DNA from: Guillardia theta CCMP2712 | Lineage: Eukaryota > Cryptophyceae > Pyrenomonadales > Geminigeraceae | Length of the DNA: 64,000 nucleotides | Direction: 5' to 3' | Assembly: GCF_000315625.1 (NCBI RefSeq) | Contig: NW_005434607.1 | Span: 35,070 to 99,069 of the forward strand | Shown: one piece after another, positions 33,501-48,500 of the stretch | How the letters are laid out: every line of letters starts with the position of its first letter | Position numbering within the stretch: the stretch's first letter is position 1 | Position numbers and translations under genes: made by a program | Notes under the pieces: generated by a model | Database searches by the model: none | Seen by the model: only the letters and a program-made list of their open reading frames with translations | Told to the model about the DNA's origin: nothing

Positions 33501-36500
33501 CGTTCTTGATGTGTGGGACCTGCTTCAGCAGATACTGCACACTCTCTCCCTGCACCTTGTCATCCATGCTTCTGATTGTCACTTGGACGCCGTCAGCTTG
33601 TAATGCCGGGACGACGCAGGTCAAAGATGTAGACGTCAAGACTTGAGCTGGTTCGCTCGAAGGTGTCTGATCGAACCAGCACGCAAGCCCGGCTTCCGCG
33701 AGGAAGTGAGAGCCCAATATCGTCACCATGGACTTCAATGCAGTGGGCCCTTCAGAAGGAAGCACAGCAGACACCTTCATAGGCTCATACACCAAGAATC
33801 CCAGGCCTTGGCTGTGGTGGTTACCGATGTGTACCGAAATGCTCACCAGACCTTGCAAGACTGGTGGAAGGTAGCATTGCACAACGTCAGACTGAGTGAA
33901 TGATCCAGGCGTCATGATGCCATTCATCTCACAGGCAGCACTCCCACGGAACGACCACCCTTGGTCGTCGAGAAGGACGTTAATCTCAACGCCACCTGCG
34001 GAAGGTCCTACGGAGGGAATTACTTCTCGAGCTTGAAGATCCAGTGCCAACGGAAGTGAAATGAGGAGTTCAGATAGGATCTCTTGTTGAATAGAAATCG
34101 CGAATGTCTGATTTTCGGATTTCAAATTTGGTGGCAAAGGACATTTAACTGCATCTAGCGAACACTCGCAAGAATCTATTTTGTTTCGTCCAAGGTGAAA
34201 CTCATAAGAGTTTTGGCATGATATGTTTGCAACCTTCACTTTGAACCATTCCGCAGCTCTGTCATAGCTTTGAAGATACAGAAGAATGGGAGTTTCATAC
34301 ACTTCAATTTCAAAATTACCAAAGTACGTCTGATTGTCTAAGAAAATCGTGCACCTGGTGTTACCAATTTCAAGCAGAGGGACTCTGCATACCACGTGTT
34401 GAGGTGGTTGGTAGTGTCCTCTAGTCTGTTCAGATTCCCAATGACAAGTGACATTCCCCAATAATTCATCATACCACAAAGAATCTGATCTATTTATCTT
34501 GATCCTTACAACTTTCCCATCCATTCGTGGTAAGGCTCTTGGGTACGCATCAAGGGATAGCCCTTCACGGCTCTTTTCAAATCGTAACTCGATACCTGTC
34601 GGCAAGGTCTGATTCCCACAAACCAAAGTCAATGGGTATATTCCTGCTGAAACCCTTTCAAGTGTGCATGTCATCTTTTCTCTGCTCAGTACAACAGCGG
34701 GAAACGGCCTCGAAGAAATCAAACAGTACATACAATCCAAAACAAAATTTTCACCTTTGACAGTCAGCACTGTTCTTTCATCTGAATGCAAAAAAGCAGG
34801 TTCAATCGTAAGAAACTTAATGTATTTGTTCAGCTGGACACTTGTATTGGCCAGTTGTAAGCTTTGCCCAGAAATGTCAATCAAGGAAATCGTAAAGTTT
34901 CCTTCCAAATGAGGAGGCCTCTCACAAACGATTATTTCATTGTCTACCAACGTTGCTGTTGCCTCAACAGATCCAAAGAAGCATTTTCGTTGGAGGAATT
35001 GAAATGAATTGCCTACGATAGTGACTTGATCGTTGTACAGCGAAGTGGGTGTTATCGAAAGAAACGTGGGTCGAATCATGCATCGAATCATGATCGCATC
35101 TTGCAAGCAATTTCTGCGATCAAAACACAATTCCATTGTATGGTCACCATGCCTCGTACAATTCACGGAGATTGCGATTGATGTTTGAGATATCTGAACA
35201 ACTTCTGCAACTGAGCTTAATGTGCTTATGGATATCTGAGAGTTGTTTGGAAAATTCTTTCCGAAGACAGTAACGATAGAAGCTTCATATACGCCAACAG
35301 CAGACGGTCTTACTTCAATCACCACCGGAATAGTAGCTTTATCAAAGTCATCAGATTGCATTTGAGCGTGATGTATCGATCTGTCAACATGCAATACTGC
35401 AGTTCTGCCAAAATCCATATTGAAAACACAATCGTTACCCACTTGGACAGTATGATTGCCGGGGTTGAGGATTGTATCCAACGTTGCTGTCAACATAGTT
35501 GAGGACAACCATTCTACATTTTTGCACAGAGTCTGACCTAACCGAAGGCAGAGCGATTCCGCAAAGTGCACTCCAAAGATGGTGACGAGTACACTCTCGA
35601 AGGTAGTTGTTCTTGATGGTTTGATGAAATTTACAATAGCGGCAGATGAAAAGGCAAGTAATACGCTATTGGAGTAGTGATATTCATCATATGTGAGTTG
35701 TACCTTGACTTGAGTTTTTTGAGGCAAGGAAGGAGTGGACACTATGACTTGACTCGATCCAATGAATTTAGCACTTCTCACTAAATGCGAGTCAAATACA
35801 ACTTTCAAGATCAAATCTATTTGAAAGCCATGGTGGCTTTGTATTGTGATCACTGTACCGCCTCGTGTAGATATGATAGAAGGATAGATTGTAGTAATTT
35901 TCAGCTGCGAGTAGTAAATAAAAACTTGCCTTGCTCCCACTCTAAAGTTGCCAAACGACAAGCCAACAAAAGTTTGCCCTGAATGAGGCGTCGCAGGAAG
36001 AATGCAATAGAATTCTGCTTCCTGTTGGTGAACTGGAACAGATTCGCTTCCAAAATAACATTGAGAATTCGGCCTTGGAGGGAATTCACCGTCCATGGTA
36101 ACTCTCAAGCCACCGTGGATTGGACCCAATGAGGGGTAGAACTTAATCACGCTAGAGTTTATCGCTTCAAAGGTCATGTGATTGCTGCTAGTGACTTCAT
36201 TAAATGATAGGAATAGGCCATAAAATCCTGGTCTCTCAACAGCAATGCTTGTTATGACCTTGGAGCTACTTACATAGGTCGCTGCAAACCTGCTATTGGA
36301 AAGGCATGCAGTCGGGTTATTTAAAAAGTGTTGACCAATTAAGGTGATTGTAGAATCCCCAGAATTGATACGGGTTTGTCTTGGGAACAAATCAAGTAAA
36401 ATTGGTTGATTGTAGAAATGGAACACAAACTGTGCGGTTGGGACATATGAATCCACGTCAAAAGCGAAAGATCCTTCAGTATGAGGAGGTATATAGCAAC

Positions 36501-39500
36501 GCAATCTTGTCGAGGAGATGAATTGAGTGATCAAGGTAGTGCTGCCCTCGTTACACCTTGAATCACTATCAAAACTGCTTCCTAATATCATTACCCAGAA
36601 ATCACTGTTTGATGGTCCAAAATAAGGCATTATTGAAGTAATGGCAGGAGGCTCACGTATTTCCAAGACTCCAACAGAAAAATGAAAGTAAGTTTTCAGA
36701 TCATTGGTGCAATTCAGGTATAAATTAACAAAACTGGTTGATAAAGCAGGTGTATCACATAAAATTTGTGTAGCATTCACATTTTTAGAAAGCATGCTGA
36801 GGTTTTCATACAAGCAGACGCACCTCTTGAAGTCAAACCCTTGTCCCTTAACGCTTATCGTGGTTGTTGAGCTTGAGCACACTTTAGTGGGCTCAAGTGT
36901 ATACACTTTAGGAACCATCCTGACTTCATGCAAATGAATGTGAGAAAATTCGTTTACTCCGACGAAATTTTGAAAACGACTGTTCCAGATCGTGATTTCA
37001 TAAATTCCAGGATCAAGGGCAGGAAGTCTGAAATGGAGCAGAGAAGTTGACAAAAAAGATGTGGGCAAGGATACACGGTAAGGGAAATCCTTCGACGTCA
37101 CGTAGATACTTAAGAATGAGTCTAGATTCTCCCCATGTACTGTGAGGATGTCAGATGACGCCGAAAGAGAAGTTGCTGGGATGATTGAGAATATCTTTTG
37201 AGACATTGCAGGGGTAGACAAGTTGTCACGATAGAGCTCAATTCCGTTGTAGATCAGGACAAACCCTTGCAATTTTGCTGTTGGCCGATGAGGAATGTTG
37301 CAAAAGATGAGAGATGGAGGTATAGTTTGCCCAAGGAAAATCTCATCATTTATTGTACAGTGTACAACTGAGCTGTTGGAAATCTCCTTCCCAATGAATT
37401 CAAGCCTGTCATACCTTTTGTTGTATGTTACTGATCGTATTTGTGGCATATCAATGTAAGTGAACATTTGATTGCATTGAATTCTTTCACCTTCAATTTC
37501 AAAGAAAACCTGAAAACGTCCAGTGAGCTCGCAAGCAGGAAGTACACAGACTAAATCTGTTGCATTCAGTCGCATACATGTGGAATTTTTGGAAGAACTG
37601 TTCAAAACTCCGCAAACAGCATGTCCAACAATGCTGGCTTCCGATAATTTTACCGTAATACTCTGAGTGTAGCCCTTGATTCCAACAGAGGGTGAAATCA
37701 GCAGAACTCGAGGTAATGGTCGAAATTCGAATAGAAAATCTATGAATACTGTTAGACCGTTGTCGAATGACAATGAAACTGTGCTATTTCCAATAGGAGA
37801 ATATGGTACTTTACAACTCTTATTCTGAAAATCCATCAAGGCAGAAGTCTTATTGCTTCCAAATAGACAATACACATCACCAGTATTCTCAGGCAATTGG
37901 CCAAGAATGGTCACATAAAAGCCTCCCTTGTGAGGACCTGATGAAGGATATACGGCTGGAGATGGACCTTTTGAATGAAATATTCTCAAATGATGTTGGT
38001 ACAAAAGCTGATCTTCAAAAACGTGGAATTTGACATTTACATTGCTCGTGTTGAAGATCCCTTTTATCAAACAACTAATCATTGATGACGTTAGATAGAC
38101 AGCGCGCTCAGTCTTTCCCAGAGCAGTACAGTACAAAGTAATATCCTTGTGCATCCCTCGGCCTATTATAGTAATCGACTTCCTGCTAGCTGGCAGAGAC
38201 AGAAAGGGGACTACCTTATCCACGATTGGTTGAGGAACTAGCAATAGTTCAGACATTGACAATGCTTCAGAAGAAGAGTGCGAGAAGAAACCAACTTTAA
38301 TGCTTCCTGCTCGATGCATCTTTTGTAACACAAAGGAATTGTTGGTAATATCAGCGACGGTCTCGTTTATGACTGCAAAATCTAATGGCAAACCAAGGAA
38401 TTGGTAACCAGCTATTGAGATTGACATTCCACCTTCAACGAATGCGATAGATGGAATTAAAGAGACTTGTTTGACGTGTTCAGCCACTCGAATTTGATGT
38501 GAATTGTGCATGCAGGCATCAAAATTGAAACATATCTGCAATGCTACAAAATTTGAATGCATGGGCGACATTAAGCAAGTGAGCTTTGTGGAACTTGTCA
38601 GCAAAGCGGTGACCAACTTACTCGCCCCAAACTTGCAAACCAGACTCTCTGATGGTACAAAGTCTTCCCCGATCACTGTGATCATTTGTTTCATCGTAGA
38701 GACCACAACCTCTGGATTTACCTGTAAAATCCTGGGAGATTTGCGATACATGAAAACAACAGCTTCGTTCAAGTCCAGTAGCGTTCCATTGTAGTAAAGA
38801 GCGATGGGGCTGGGTCCTGGCGGGTTGGGAGGAAGCGTGCAAAGCAACAAGGTCGAAGAGACAAAGGAGGTGATTGCAGTCTGCTTATCGAAAATGACTT
38901 CAAACAAGTTTGAGAGAAAATTTCCGCCGAAAATAGAAATTATCTGACCTCCGTCTCCTAGGGAACTCGTAGGTTTGACTGAATGAATGTGAGGCCTTTC
39001 CCAAAGATGGACGAACACTGAGTATATCCGACTTTGAGATTCCATATCGATGATGCTCAGCAGATGGGAACCCTTGTAGCCATCTGGCAGGGTGCAACAA
39101 CGAGAACGGTCACCGTGACACAAATACGAATTGCTGATTCTGGAATTGTTTACTTTGCATCCCAAAGAACGGTCAAGAGTTTTGTTGATTCGAAGAGCGG
39201 CCAAGTTTAGGTTTGTTCCCTCAAACAAGGCAAGAACAGCCCCAACGCTTTGAATTTTAGGTAGCACTTGAAGCATGATTTGGCTAGATATCGCGCTGAT
39301 TGAGTGAGGCGAAGTGACAACTGAGACAGAATAATTGCCCACTTTTTCAAGATCGACAAGGCATATGATTTTTGAACAAGTCAGCCACTCTCCCGTGAAG
39401 AACTGTTCGCTTAAAGAACAACTCACTTTGCGAGGATATGCAAAATTCATCTCAGTTACAACAGTGATTTTTGACCTTTGGTTTGGTATAAACCTTGGCA

Positions 39501-42500
39501 ATACATCGAGTATTTTGAAGGAATGATAGAAGTGAAATGAAAGATTCGTTCTTGTGTAAGAGCTACCGTCAAATGAGATTTCAAGATGTACATATCTCGA
39601 TCTATTCATCGGAGAGGTAACACACTGCACAAGAGAGGATGACAAAATACGAGCCTCAGTGACATTTTTTGATCCAAATCTGAGCAAAACTCGTGAAGCT
39701 GAGCCGAAAATGCCAGAAACTTTTACAATCGTCCCACCTTTCACAGGGCCTATCGAAGGTTCTACCATATACAATTTGACATCTTCTTGAAATATAAATG
39801 ACATCGCATTGGAATGGCAATCCACTGTATCATTGTGCGAAGATAAAACGAAAGAAACTCTACAGGCCTTCATCATCGGTGGTGCCATACATCGGATGAA
39901 ATTCTGGAATTTTTCGTGAATAGGAACACACACCATATCAAAGCAACAGCTCTGAGCAAGTTGAATCGAATCTGAGAGTGTATGGACTTGGATTTCTGTT
40001 CCACCGAGAATTTCACTGCTAGATGGAAACAGACTAAGAACACTTAAAGATTGCATACTTTGTATCTGCAATGAATTACTCTTCCTTCCTTCAATGTCGA
40101 TGACAAAAATTTGCTTCTGCTCAGGGTCTATTGGAGGAGATGAACATTTCAGCATAGAATTAGAAAGGACTGTGGCTTCCAGAACTGCTTTCGTACCCAA
40201 GATCGTACAATACTTTGGCGGGCCGTTGTCTAAAAATCTTCCTGTCAAAGTGAAAGTAACTCTAATGCGTGAACAGAAAAGAGATGGATGCACTGAGGAT
40301 AAGAGCATGTGGCTTCTGCCTAATTGTAGAAAGTCAGATTTGAATAATGCAATATCATCTGTTGAGTCAGAAAGGACGAGAGAAATGTTTCCTATTTGTT
40401 CTGGTGGAATTTGACACTGAACGAGTGAGCTAGAAGTAAAAAGGACATGAAAATAACTCAATTGCTCCAAACATGAAAACTGACAAATCAAACCAGAATG
40501 AAGATTTCTCCCCGTAATCATTATATTATTCCTCTGCAATAACCCAGCGCTTGGTATGACTCTGTCAATGTGGACCCTGGTACCAGCCGAAAAAGGAGTT
40601 GTTACCGTTGGATTGTGAAAGAAGCCACCATAAATTGGATTTAAACAGTCAGGTAAGTAAATTCCAAAGGTTGAATTGCCTCGAGGAAACAAATCCTGGG
40701 GGATGACACAATACGCAAGTGAGCTGGAAACTATTTGGAGATCAATCTTTGAATCTCTTGCCAGCAAAATATAGGCTTTTGTCAGAAAATTAAAATAGCT
40801 TCCAACGATTGTCACCATAAACTTTGGATCTTTTGAGGTGATCTCAGTGAAAGAAACTTGAGAGATCTGAGGAGAGATATGGTATTCAAAGAAACTTCCT
40901 GTTGGAAACATGAATTCTTTGTCTATCAAAAGAGAAAATGGTATGATCGAAGTTTGAGAATCTTGGAGTTTGTTCGACTCAAGGTTTGGTGGAAAGCAAA
41001 CATATTGATTGTTTGAATATACAGCAAAACTCCAAAGCCCCTTCTCCCCAAAAATACAATCAATTCGATTGAATCGATGAAAGATTCCAGAAATTGTGAT
41101 TGGGCATGCATTGTGTATGCTTCCACGGGTAGGATAAATTCGTACCTGATTTGATGCATTGACATATTCTACTTTGATCTTTGGTGACAAGAATGCACTC
41201 GATGCGAGATTGTAATAGACTGAATGTATACCCAACGATCGTTTTGGCATCCAAACTCTATTTTCTGTCGATGAAATCCATTGAGACCTGATCACTTCGT
41301 CATCCATGCTCCAACATGAACTGCAAGACCTAAAATTTTGTCCCAAAACTGTAACTTGCATACCCGAAAGATATACGATCGATGGAAGGACTCTTAGAAG
41401 TAGCGGTGGCTGAAATGTTGACACAAGAAATACGTTTGAGTCGACATCAATCCCATTGTTTGAAACGCTAATCGTGGAAAACCAAGATGAATTGCTGAAT
41501 CGACTACAAGTAATTATGCTTGCTGAGGTCCAGATTCCATGAGCTTTCTTCTTGTCTAGGAAGCAGCTTAACGAAGGCACATTCATGAAATTTTGACCCA
41601 GCAATGTGATTACATTATGTCTGAACGAAAAACGAGCATCTTGAATAACAATGGGAGGATAGAAAGAGAAGGGATGTTTTGCAAACGAATAGCTGCTTGC
41701 TACATTCAAGACTTCGAGTTGGATCATGGATTGCTTGTGAGTAGGTGAAATGCATATATACCTGCCAGATCCATTGACTGGTTGAAGAGGAACCCTCAAA
41801 GAACCAAACGAACAAATGTAATTGTCTATCGGAAGTTTTTCGTGAAACTCAAAAGTGACGTGGGTGCCTCCTGAAGCCGGTCCAAATGAAGGGTACATTG
41901 TGTTCAAGACAAATTCACTGATGACGTGGAATTTCTCTGCACTCCAAAGAGTCTTATCAGAGTCTATTCTGATGCCGAAGTCGAAAAGTCCAACCTCCGA
42001 AAAGGCAGGAGACTCACAAATTACAAGCTGTGGGGAAGCAAGAGACGCGCTTGTTGTGAAATTGCCGAAGATGCATGAAAGGGCTGAAAGATTGTCAAGG
42101 AAAAAGCCTTTGATCTGAACAGCTATTCTAGGGGCTCGATGAATCAGTGCAGCTGAAGGCTCAAGATTCAAAATCTCTGGCTTTGGAAGTATGTGCAAAC
42201 AACAAAACGGGGTCGATACCTCCTTTCGTGTGTGGCTGTAAAGACTTATCGTCATGTTCCCCTGTATCGAATGGCTTGGAAGGGAACAAATCAGGAAAGA
42301 CTGTGTGACTCGGACACTGCTCAAGAACAAACGAGATCCCAAACTGCAATTCAACGGCAATCTATCATGAAAATTGGTTCCCAAAATCGTGATAGACAAA
42401 GCAGAATGTGTAATCAATGAGGGACGCAAGTCAAGGATCGTTGGCATCCCCAACACCTCAACGAACAAATCACTCTCTCTTGCTATGTCATTGAATGGGT

Positions 42501-45500
42501 GAAGGATGGATTGGATGCCGGAATTCATCATCGGTGGCACTTCGCACAAGGCAATTGAAGATGAGACATACTGCCCTGGGACAATGAAACCTTCCATGAC
42601 AAAGCATGCTCCAAACAAAGATTGAGGGTATGGAAACCCCTCACCGATGAGACTTACCGTGCTGGCAGAACCCATCGTGACAATGCTTGGACGTATTTCA
42701 ATGAGATCAGCTCGCTGATCAAGCTCAAACGAAGCAGCAGCAGACTCATGCAAACAAACGACCTCTATAATTGACCTTGCTGGTAGCTTGACTGATGATT
42801 CGCAGCTTATAAAGGTGGAAGTATGTAAATGCAGGCTTTTAGCATGCAAATGTGATAGCAGACATGAACAACTAAGATCAAAACCGGTTCCATATATTTC
42901 AAAGGAATATCGGAGGAGGTTGAGATACTTTAGGCTGGCATTGAATATTCTCAAATTGATGTACTGAACTGAGAAAGGTATGGAAAAGTTGTAAAGATCT
43001 GATTCAATTGCCACTGAAGCTATTCCAGGCAATTCTGGGATGGTTTCTGTAGTGATCATCGAGAGAGAAAACCACTGAATTTTGGTTTGCTTTCCGGACG
43101 GAAACTTCAGGTAGAAACCTATCCTTGGGTCAAAATGTTCTCCACGCAGGGTGATCGTGGTACGCCCTGAGCTGGTCACTTCTGAGGGGACCACTTGCAA
43201 AATCAGAGGTTCCTGAAAATACTCATAATTCGACTTATAAACCACGTCGTCATTTGCATCGAATAATGTCAAATCAAAGAGGCCTGATTCAGTTGAACGG
43301 GGAGCAACAATCTGAAAGACTAAGCCGCTGTAGTTTAACCTGAATGTCGAGTTCAGAAGATTCGCGACGACAGGTTGCTTATCCATGGTAGGTATTCGAA
43401 TTTCGACGGCATTTCCCTCTGTCGGTCCCTTAGAGGGAACAAGTAAAGCATTGAGAACCAGAGAGAAGGTCAAGTTGTTTGAGATTCCTCTGTAAGTAGT
43501 TCTGATTGCAACATGCATTCTGGTTGTATCTGTGCCCACTTGTGGGACAGAACATAACAACTTAAAAGCATTGACGAAAACAGTTTGCACTTGTAGCATT
43601 CCAATTTCACATTTGCAACTCGAATCAAAGTTCTCACCGAAAACCGTTATGCCATTGGCAGTTGACTTTGAAACAACACTTGGTGATAAGGAAATTAGTC
43701 TTGGAAGATCAACGATTGTGAAAATCTGATTAAACTTGAAGACAAAGGAAGCATTGAGAGACAGCGATACCGTGTAGTTTCCAGGGCTGCGTACAGGAAT
43801 TGCGCATTTTAGAAGGCTGGAACTCTGCCAAATAGCACGAGCGTGAATGTTTAGACCAAAGACACACTGAAATGTAAAATGGCTTATCAAATTACGACCA
43901 TAGATTGCCAAGGGAATTCCAGAATGTGCCTTTGTTTCCGTAGGTGAGAAATGTGAAAAAGATATTTCGATTATCTCAAATAAAAGCGTGACCGGATTTC
44001 GATTCAAAACATTAGATGGTATATCAGAAAGTTGCAAATCAAAGTTGAATGTACCAAGAACATTGTGCCCTGGATGTGCACAATGAATGGCAGTTGAGGA
44101 TTCTACTTTTGCTGGAGCGGGCAAACCACCGAACAAACATGTAAAGTTAGCATATTCGTAAAATTCTCCTCCAATAACAGTAACAACTGTAGGAAATGTA
44201 CTGAAGACGAACGAGGGCGACAATTTTCTTACATAAAAGTTATTCGCAACAAGGAAGGGGAAGGAGGAGAGATGTAGGCCAGGCTCCGGAAGCAAGGATA
44301 CAGAGAAAATGGTACGTTGAGGTCGTTCAGTCATTGGACAAGGACACAAAATTGAGGTTTCATTTCGGTGTATGCCTTTACAGCTCATCTCTCCGATAGT
44401 GCAAACAAAATTGCAGCTGCCTAACAAGTTGTCACCAAATACTGTGATGATGGTGGACGAAGAAGTTGAAGACCAGGTTGGTTCGATCCCATGAATTTGA
44501 AACTCTTTAACATTCAAAGTGATGTTGGTATCAATAAAAGTATCGGGCTCAAAGCTGAAACTGAAACCCATGGTTCCAGCAGTGCTTGGGGGTTTGACAC
44601 ATTTCAATGTGGAGCTGCTGACATATACTGCATCCATGACTATACTCGCCCCAAACTTGCAAACCAGACCCTCTGATGGTACAAAGTCTTCCCCGATCAC
44701 TGTGATCATTTGTTTCATCGTAGAGACCACAACCTCTGGATTTACCTGTAAAATCCTGGGAGATTTGCGATACATGAAAACAACAGCTTCGTTCAAGTCC
44801 AGTAGCGTTCCATTGTAGTAAAGAGCGATGGGGCTGGGTCCTGGCGGGTTGGGAGGAAGCGTGCAAAGCAACAAGGTCGAAGAGACAAAGGAGGTAAAGG
44901 CAAATTTGGAGCTGAATGTGACGCTCATATACGAATCCAAGAAATTTTCACCAAAAAGAGTTACCATTCGGCCACCATGAATAGGTCCTGTTCTCGGAAT
45001 GGTATGTGTAATTTTAGCAGAGTACATATGTAAGTTGATCTTGTTTGAGACAACTTGTCCAATCAAGTCAATCATGTATAGACTTATCATGCTGAAAGAC
45101 ACATGAAGCTGAGTGAAGCCGCATTGTACTTGCTCTGTCGATTCATAGATGGCCTCTACGCAACTAATACCTGATAAACAGCATTTAAGAGAAGTTTGGT
45201 TATTGAAACCCGAGCCGGTAATTAGAATGAGGAAGCCTGTACCAATGGAATGATGTGATATATTTTGTATTCTTACCATGTGCTTGACCACAAAAGAAAC
45301 TTCGTTCGAAAACCTTTGGGTCCCATGCCAAATTGATAATGTCAGATTGGAACAGCCTTGATACTTGACATTGCAAAGTAGAAGGCTCGAAGTCAAATAC
45401 TGAGCATGAAACATTTCTCTCCCAAGCATGCAATGAATAGGGAATGCATCTGTCCAGTTCGATCCAGATACTAAAACGTTTGATTGTCTGTCACTGTCAA

Positions 45501-48500
45501 TGATTGATGGATTTACAGAAGTGACATGCATGACAGGGAGTAATTGGACGCTTCCTGCAAATTGTGCAGCACTGTTGAAATGGTCAGAAATGAAAACGTG
45601 TTGGTTTCCAGTGACAGTTGAACGACTGTTGCACAGCACTTGAGTTGATGTTACGATTCTTGCAGAATCATCATCATTTCCAATCTTGCAGCGAAGGTTG
45701 GACTTCAACCTAAACTGCCGTCCAATTACTGTCAGTATGGAACCTGCAATTACCAAAGATGGATTGACGGAGTATACTTGAAATTCAAATGTTTGCTTGA
45801 GTGCGAGCTTATTGGTCATACAGCCCAAGTATGTCGCAGAAACAGATGTATTTGTCATCACGACCTGAGGAATTTTCAAAGCAATATAATGGGCAGAGAT
45901 TAGCGTTCCAATTACTGAAATATTTCCAAACAAGATTGGAATGCTCTCAGGAATTGAAGGACTCGGCTTGAAATCATCGCCGAATATGGTTATCATGGCT
46001 CCGGAAGCAAAACTGTGAGGATTGATTACACTGATCAATCTTGGAGGAGTGTGCAGCAAGACAGGGACGTGGGATGGATAGAATTCTCGGGAATTGAATG
46101 AAATTCTGAGATCGTATCGAGTTTCTTGCAGACAGGAAGAATTTAGGTAGCACAAGACAAGCGAGCCATTCACAACTTTCGCTGTCAGACTGTATGATCC
46201 CAACTTGCAGCTTGGCGCGTCTGTCCAAAATCCAGCTCCAAAGATGGAAAGGACTTTAGATTGGCCATGACATATTACAGACGGTATTATGCTCGAAATT
46301 CGTGGATCTTCGTAGTACATAAAATTCAGTTCACGTGTAGAGGTATGATTTGTAGCGTCCTTGATATGAAATTGAACCATCCCCGCGACACCGGGAGGTG
46401 AAAAACAAACAATTAAAGTCTCACTTCTCCAGATTGCCTCAACCTCTTTGGATCCGAAAACACATTTCAAAGGTGTGGAGATATAGGACACATTTGATAT
46501 CACCAATTCAATTAGAGTCTTGCCGTGTATCGGACCTGTAGATGGGAAACACTTGAAGTTTGAAATTTCTTTGTGAGAAGAGAAGAATATCTCAGTTCTA
46601 TGAAAATTGTACCCAAATACAATGAAATCAATGAAAAGTCTGCCTTCGAACTTTCTCGGAGGTAAATCACAGTGCAATGCTGAAGTGGACACAAAGTCTG
46701 ACCTTGTCGAAAGGTTCTGCACAACTATATACACAGGGGAGTCTCTATCAAAACGATGACCTAGAATCGTCAATGTGATCTGATCTTGAGCGATTACGAT
46801 AGTTGGGAAAACTTGTTGAACGGAAGGTAAGGGCTTAGCTTCAAGTGTGCCAGCTTCTATTTCAAGGTGAGCAAACCGCAAAACGACGGTGTAATTTCCA
46901 ATCTCAAGTGCAGGGATAGCACATCGCAGCAATTTTTGGTCAAGAGGTTGACCGTTCCCCATGGCCAAATTGCCAAATTGACAAATGCATGGATCAAAGA
47001 ACAAAGGGATAGGGGAAACGATTTCTAGGAAGAAATTGGGCTTGATTCGAGCAGGAGCTATTGTTTGAGACATTGTCAGTGGAGACGGCAAGTCAAGATA
47101 CGAGAAAGTTACGCTTGTGCTTGCAAATGAGTTTTTGTCGCTGCAAGTTATCAAAGTGATTCCTGGATTACTCTGTGGTGCTTGCAAAATGATTCTTGAA
47201 CGATCCACATCCAAGATTGCGGCTTTGATATCGCCAAAAAAACATCTTAGTGCATTGTTGCTCGTGAATCCAACACCAAACACGGTAACTGTGTAATGAC
47301 CAGAAATGTGCCCTTCACTTGGAGATATTGAATTGATTTGAAATTCCTCATACAAGAGGTACTTTTCTTTTGCAAGGATTATCTTGCCATCATATCTTTG
47401 GATACCAAAAACGATTTGATTGTCTTCCGGATCCAACATGGAATGTGGAATATAGCATGTGCAGCGGTCGTTCGTGCAAGAGGCTCTGACATGAATGCTA
47501 TCAAAGATACAGCTTGCAAAAGGCAGGAATGGGGGAAAAACAGTGATTTCGATGGATTTTCCAATCGGACTTCGCGTTGGTGAAAAGGTGAGATCTTGAT
47601 CTTTATATTCGAAAATCAGGTTTGATTGAAATGAGAATCCATGGCCGTCGTGGAAAGTAACGGTGACATTCCCTTGAAATAATCCCTTTGGTACGGTAGC
47701 AACCAAGGTGCCTGATGATACATTAAAATCCGTTGTGGTGACGTTTCCGAATGCTAGCAAGTATTGATGTTTCAACGGCATCACATACCGCGAAACGGCT
47801 AGAGAGACAATTATTCCTCCACGAGTGGGACCACTACTTGGAATGACACCATACAAGACTGGAGGCTGCAAAATATCAAATTTTCGACATACACTAATCT
47901 TTGTATCTGTCAAGCAAAACCTCGTTGCATAATTTTCAATCTTGGTGATCCTGGAAGTAGAACATAGAACCTTGGTAGAGGTCTGCAACATCGCTCCTGA
48001 GTTGACGCCTGATCCAAACTGACAGAAATAATACGTAGTATGGAAATTAGTGCCTAATATTGTGATTCTGGTGTCATAGCCTGAATATCCATGACTAGGC
48101 AGCAATTCAATTACCGATGGTGGAGGGCACATCTGGATTGATGAAGCAAATATCACAATATTGGAATCGAAAGGAAGGGGAATGAACACTTCAAAGGAGA
48201 ACTTTGAACAAATAGTTGTGTCAACATAATGCCATCCTTGCCTTTCAAATATCGTTTGCTTTGCAGGCACTTGACATTCCAGCACTGTACTAGAGACAAA
48301 ATACAGGTTTAGTTGATCCTTCTTTACGGAATTCCAGATAAAGTTCGCTCGCAGGTCGAAGTCTGACAAAATGGAATCTCCGACTAATTTCATTTGCTGG
48401 GGTTGGTCATGAAAGTATAGGAGGCTAGTATGTGTAAAAAGCTTGGGTAGGTGATGAACAGTGTAAACGGACGTCCAGATTGACAAATTTCCTACCATTG

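Noticed and set aside
19973-34017. The near-identical blocks as a pure assembly artefact
   Set aside because: Not fully excludable without reads, but each copy carries its own SNPs, flanks differ, and every junction preserves the frame at homologous fold positions. Biological duplication or conversion is the better reading.
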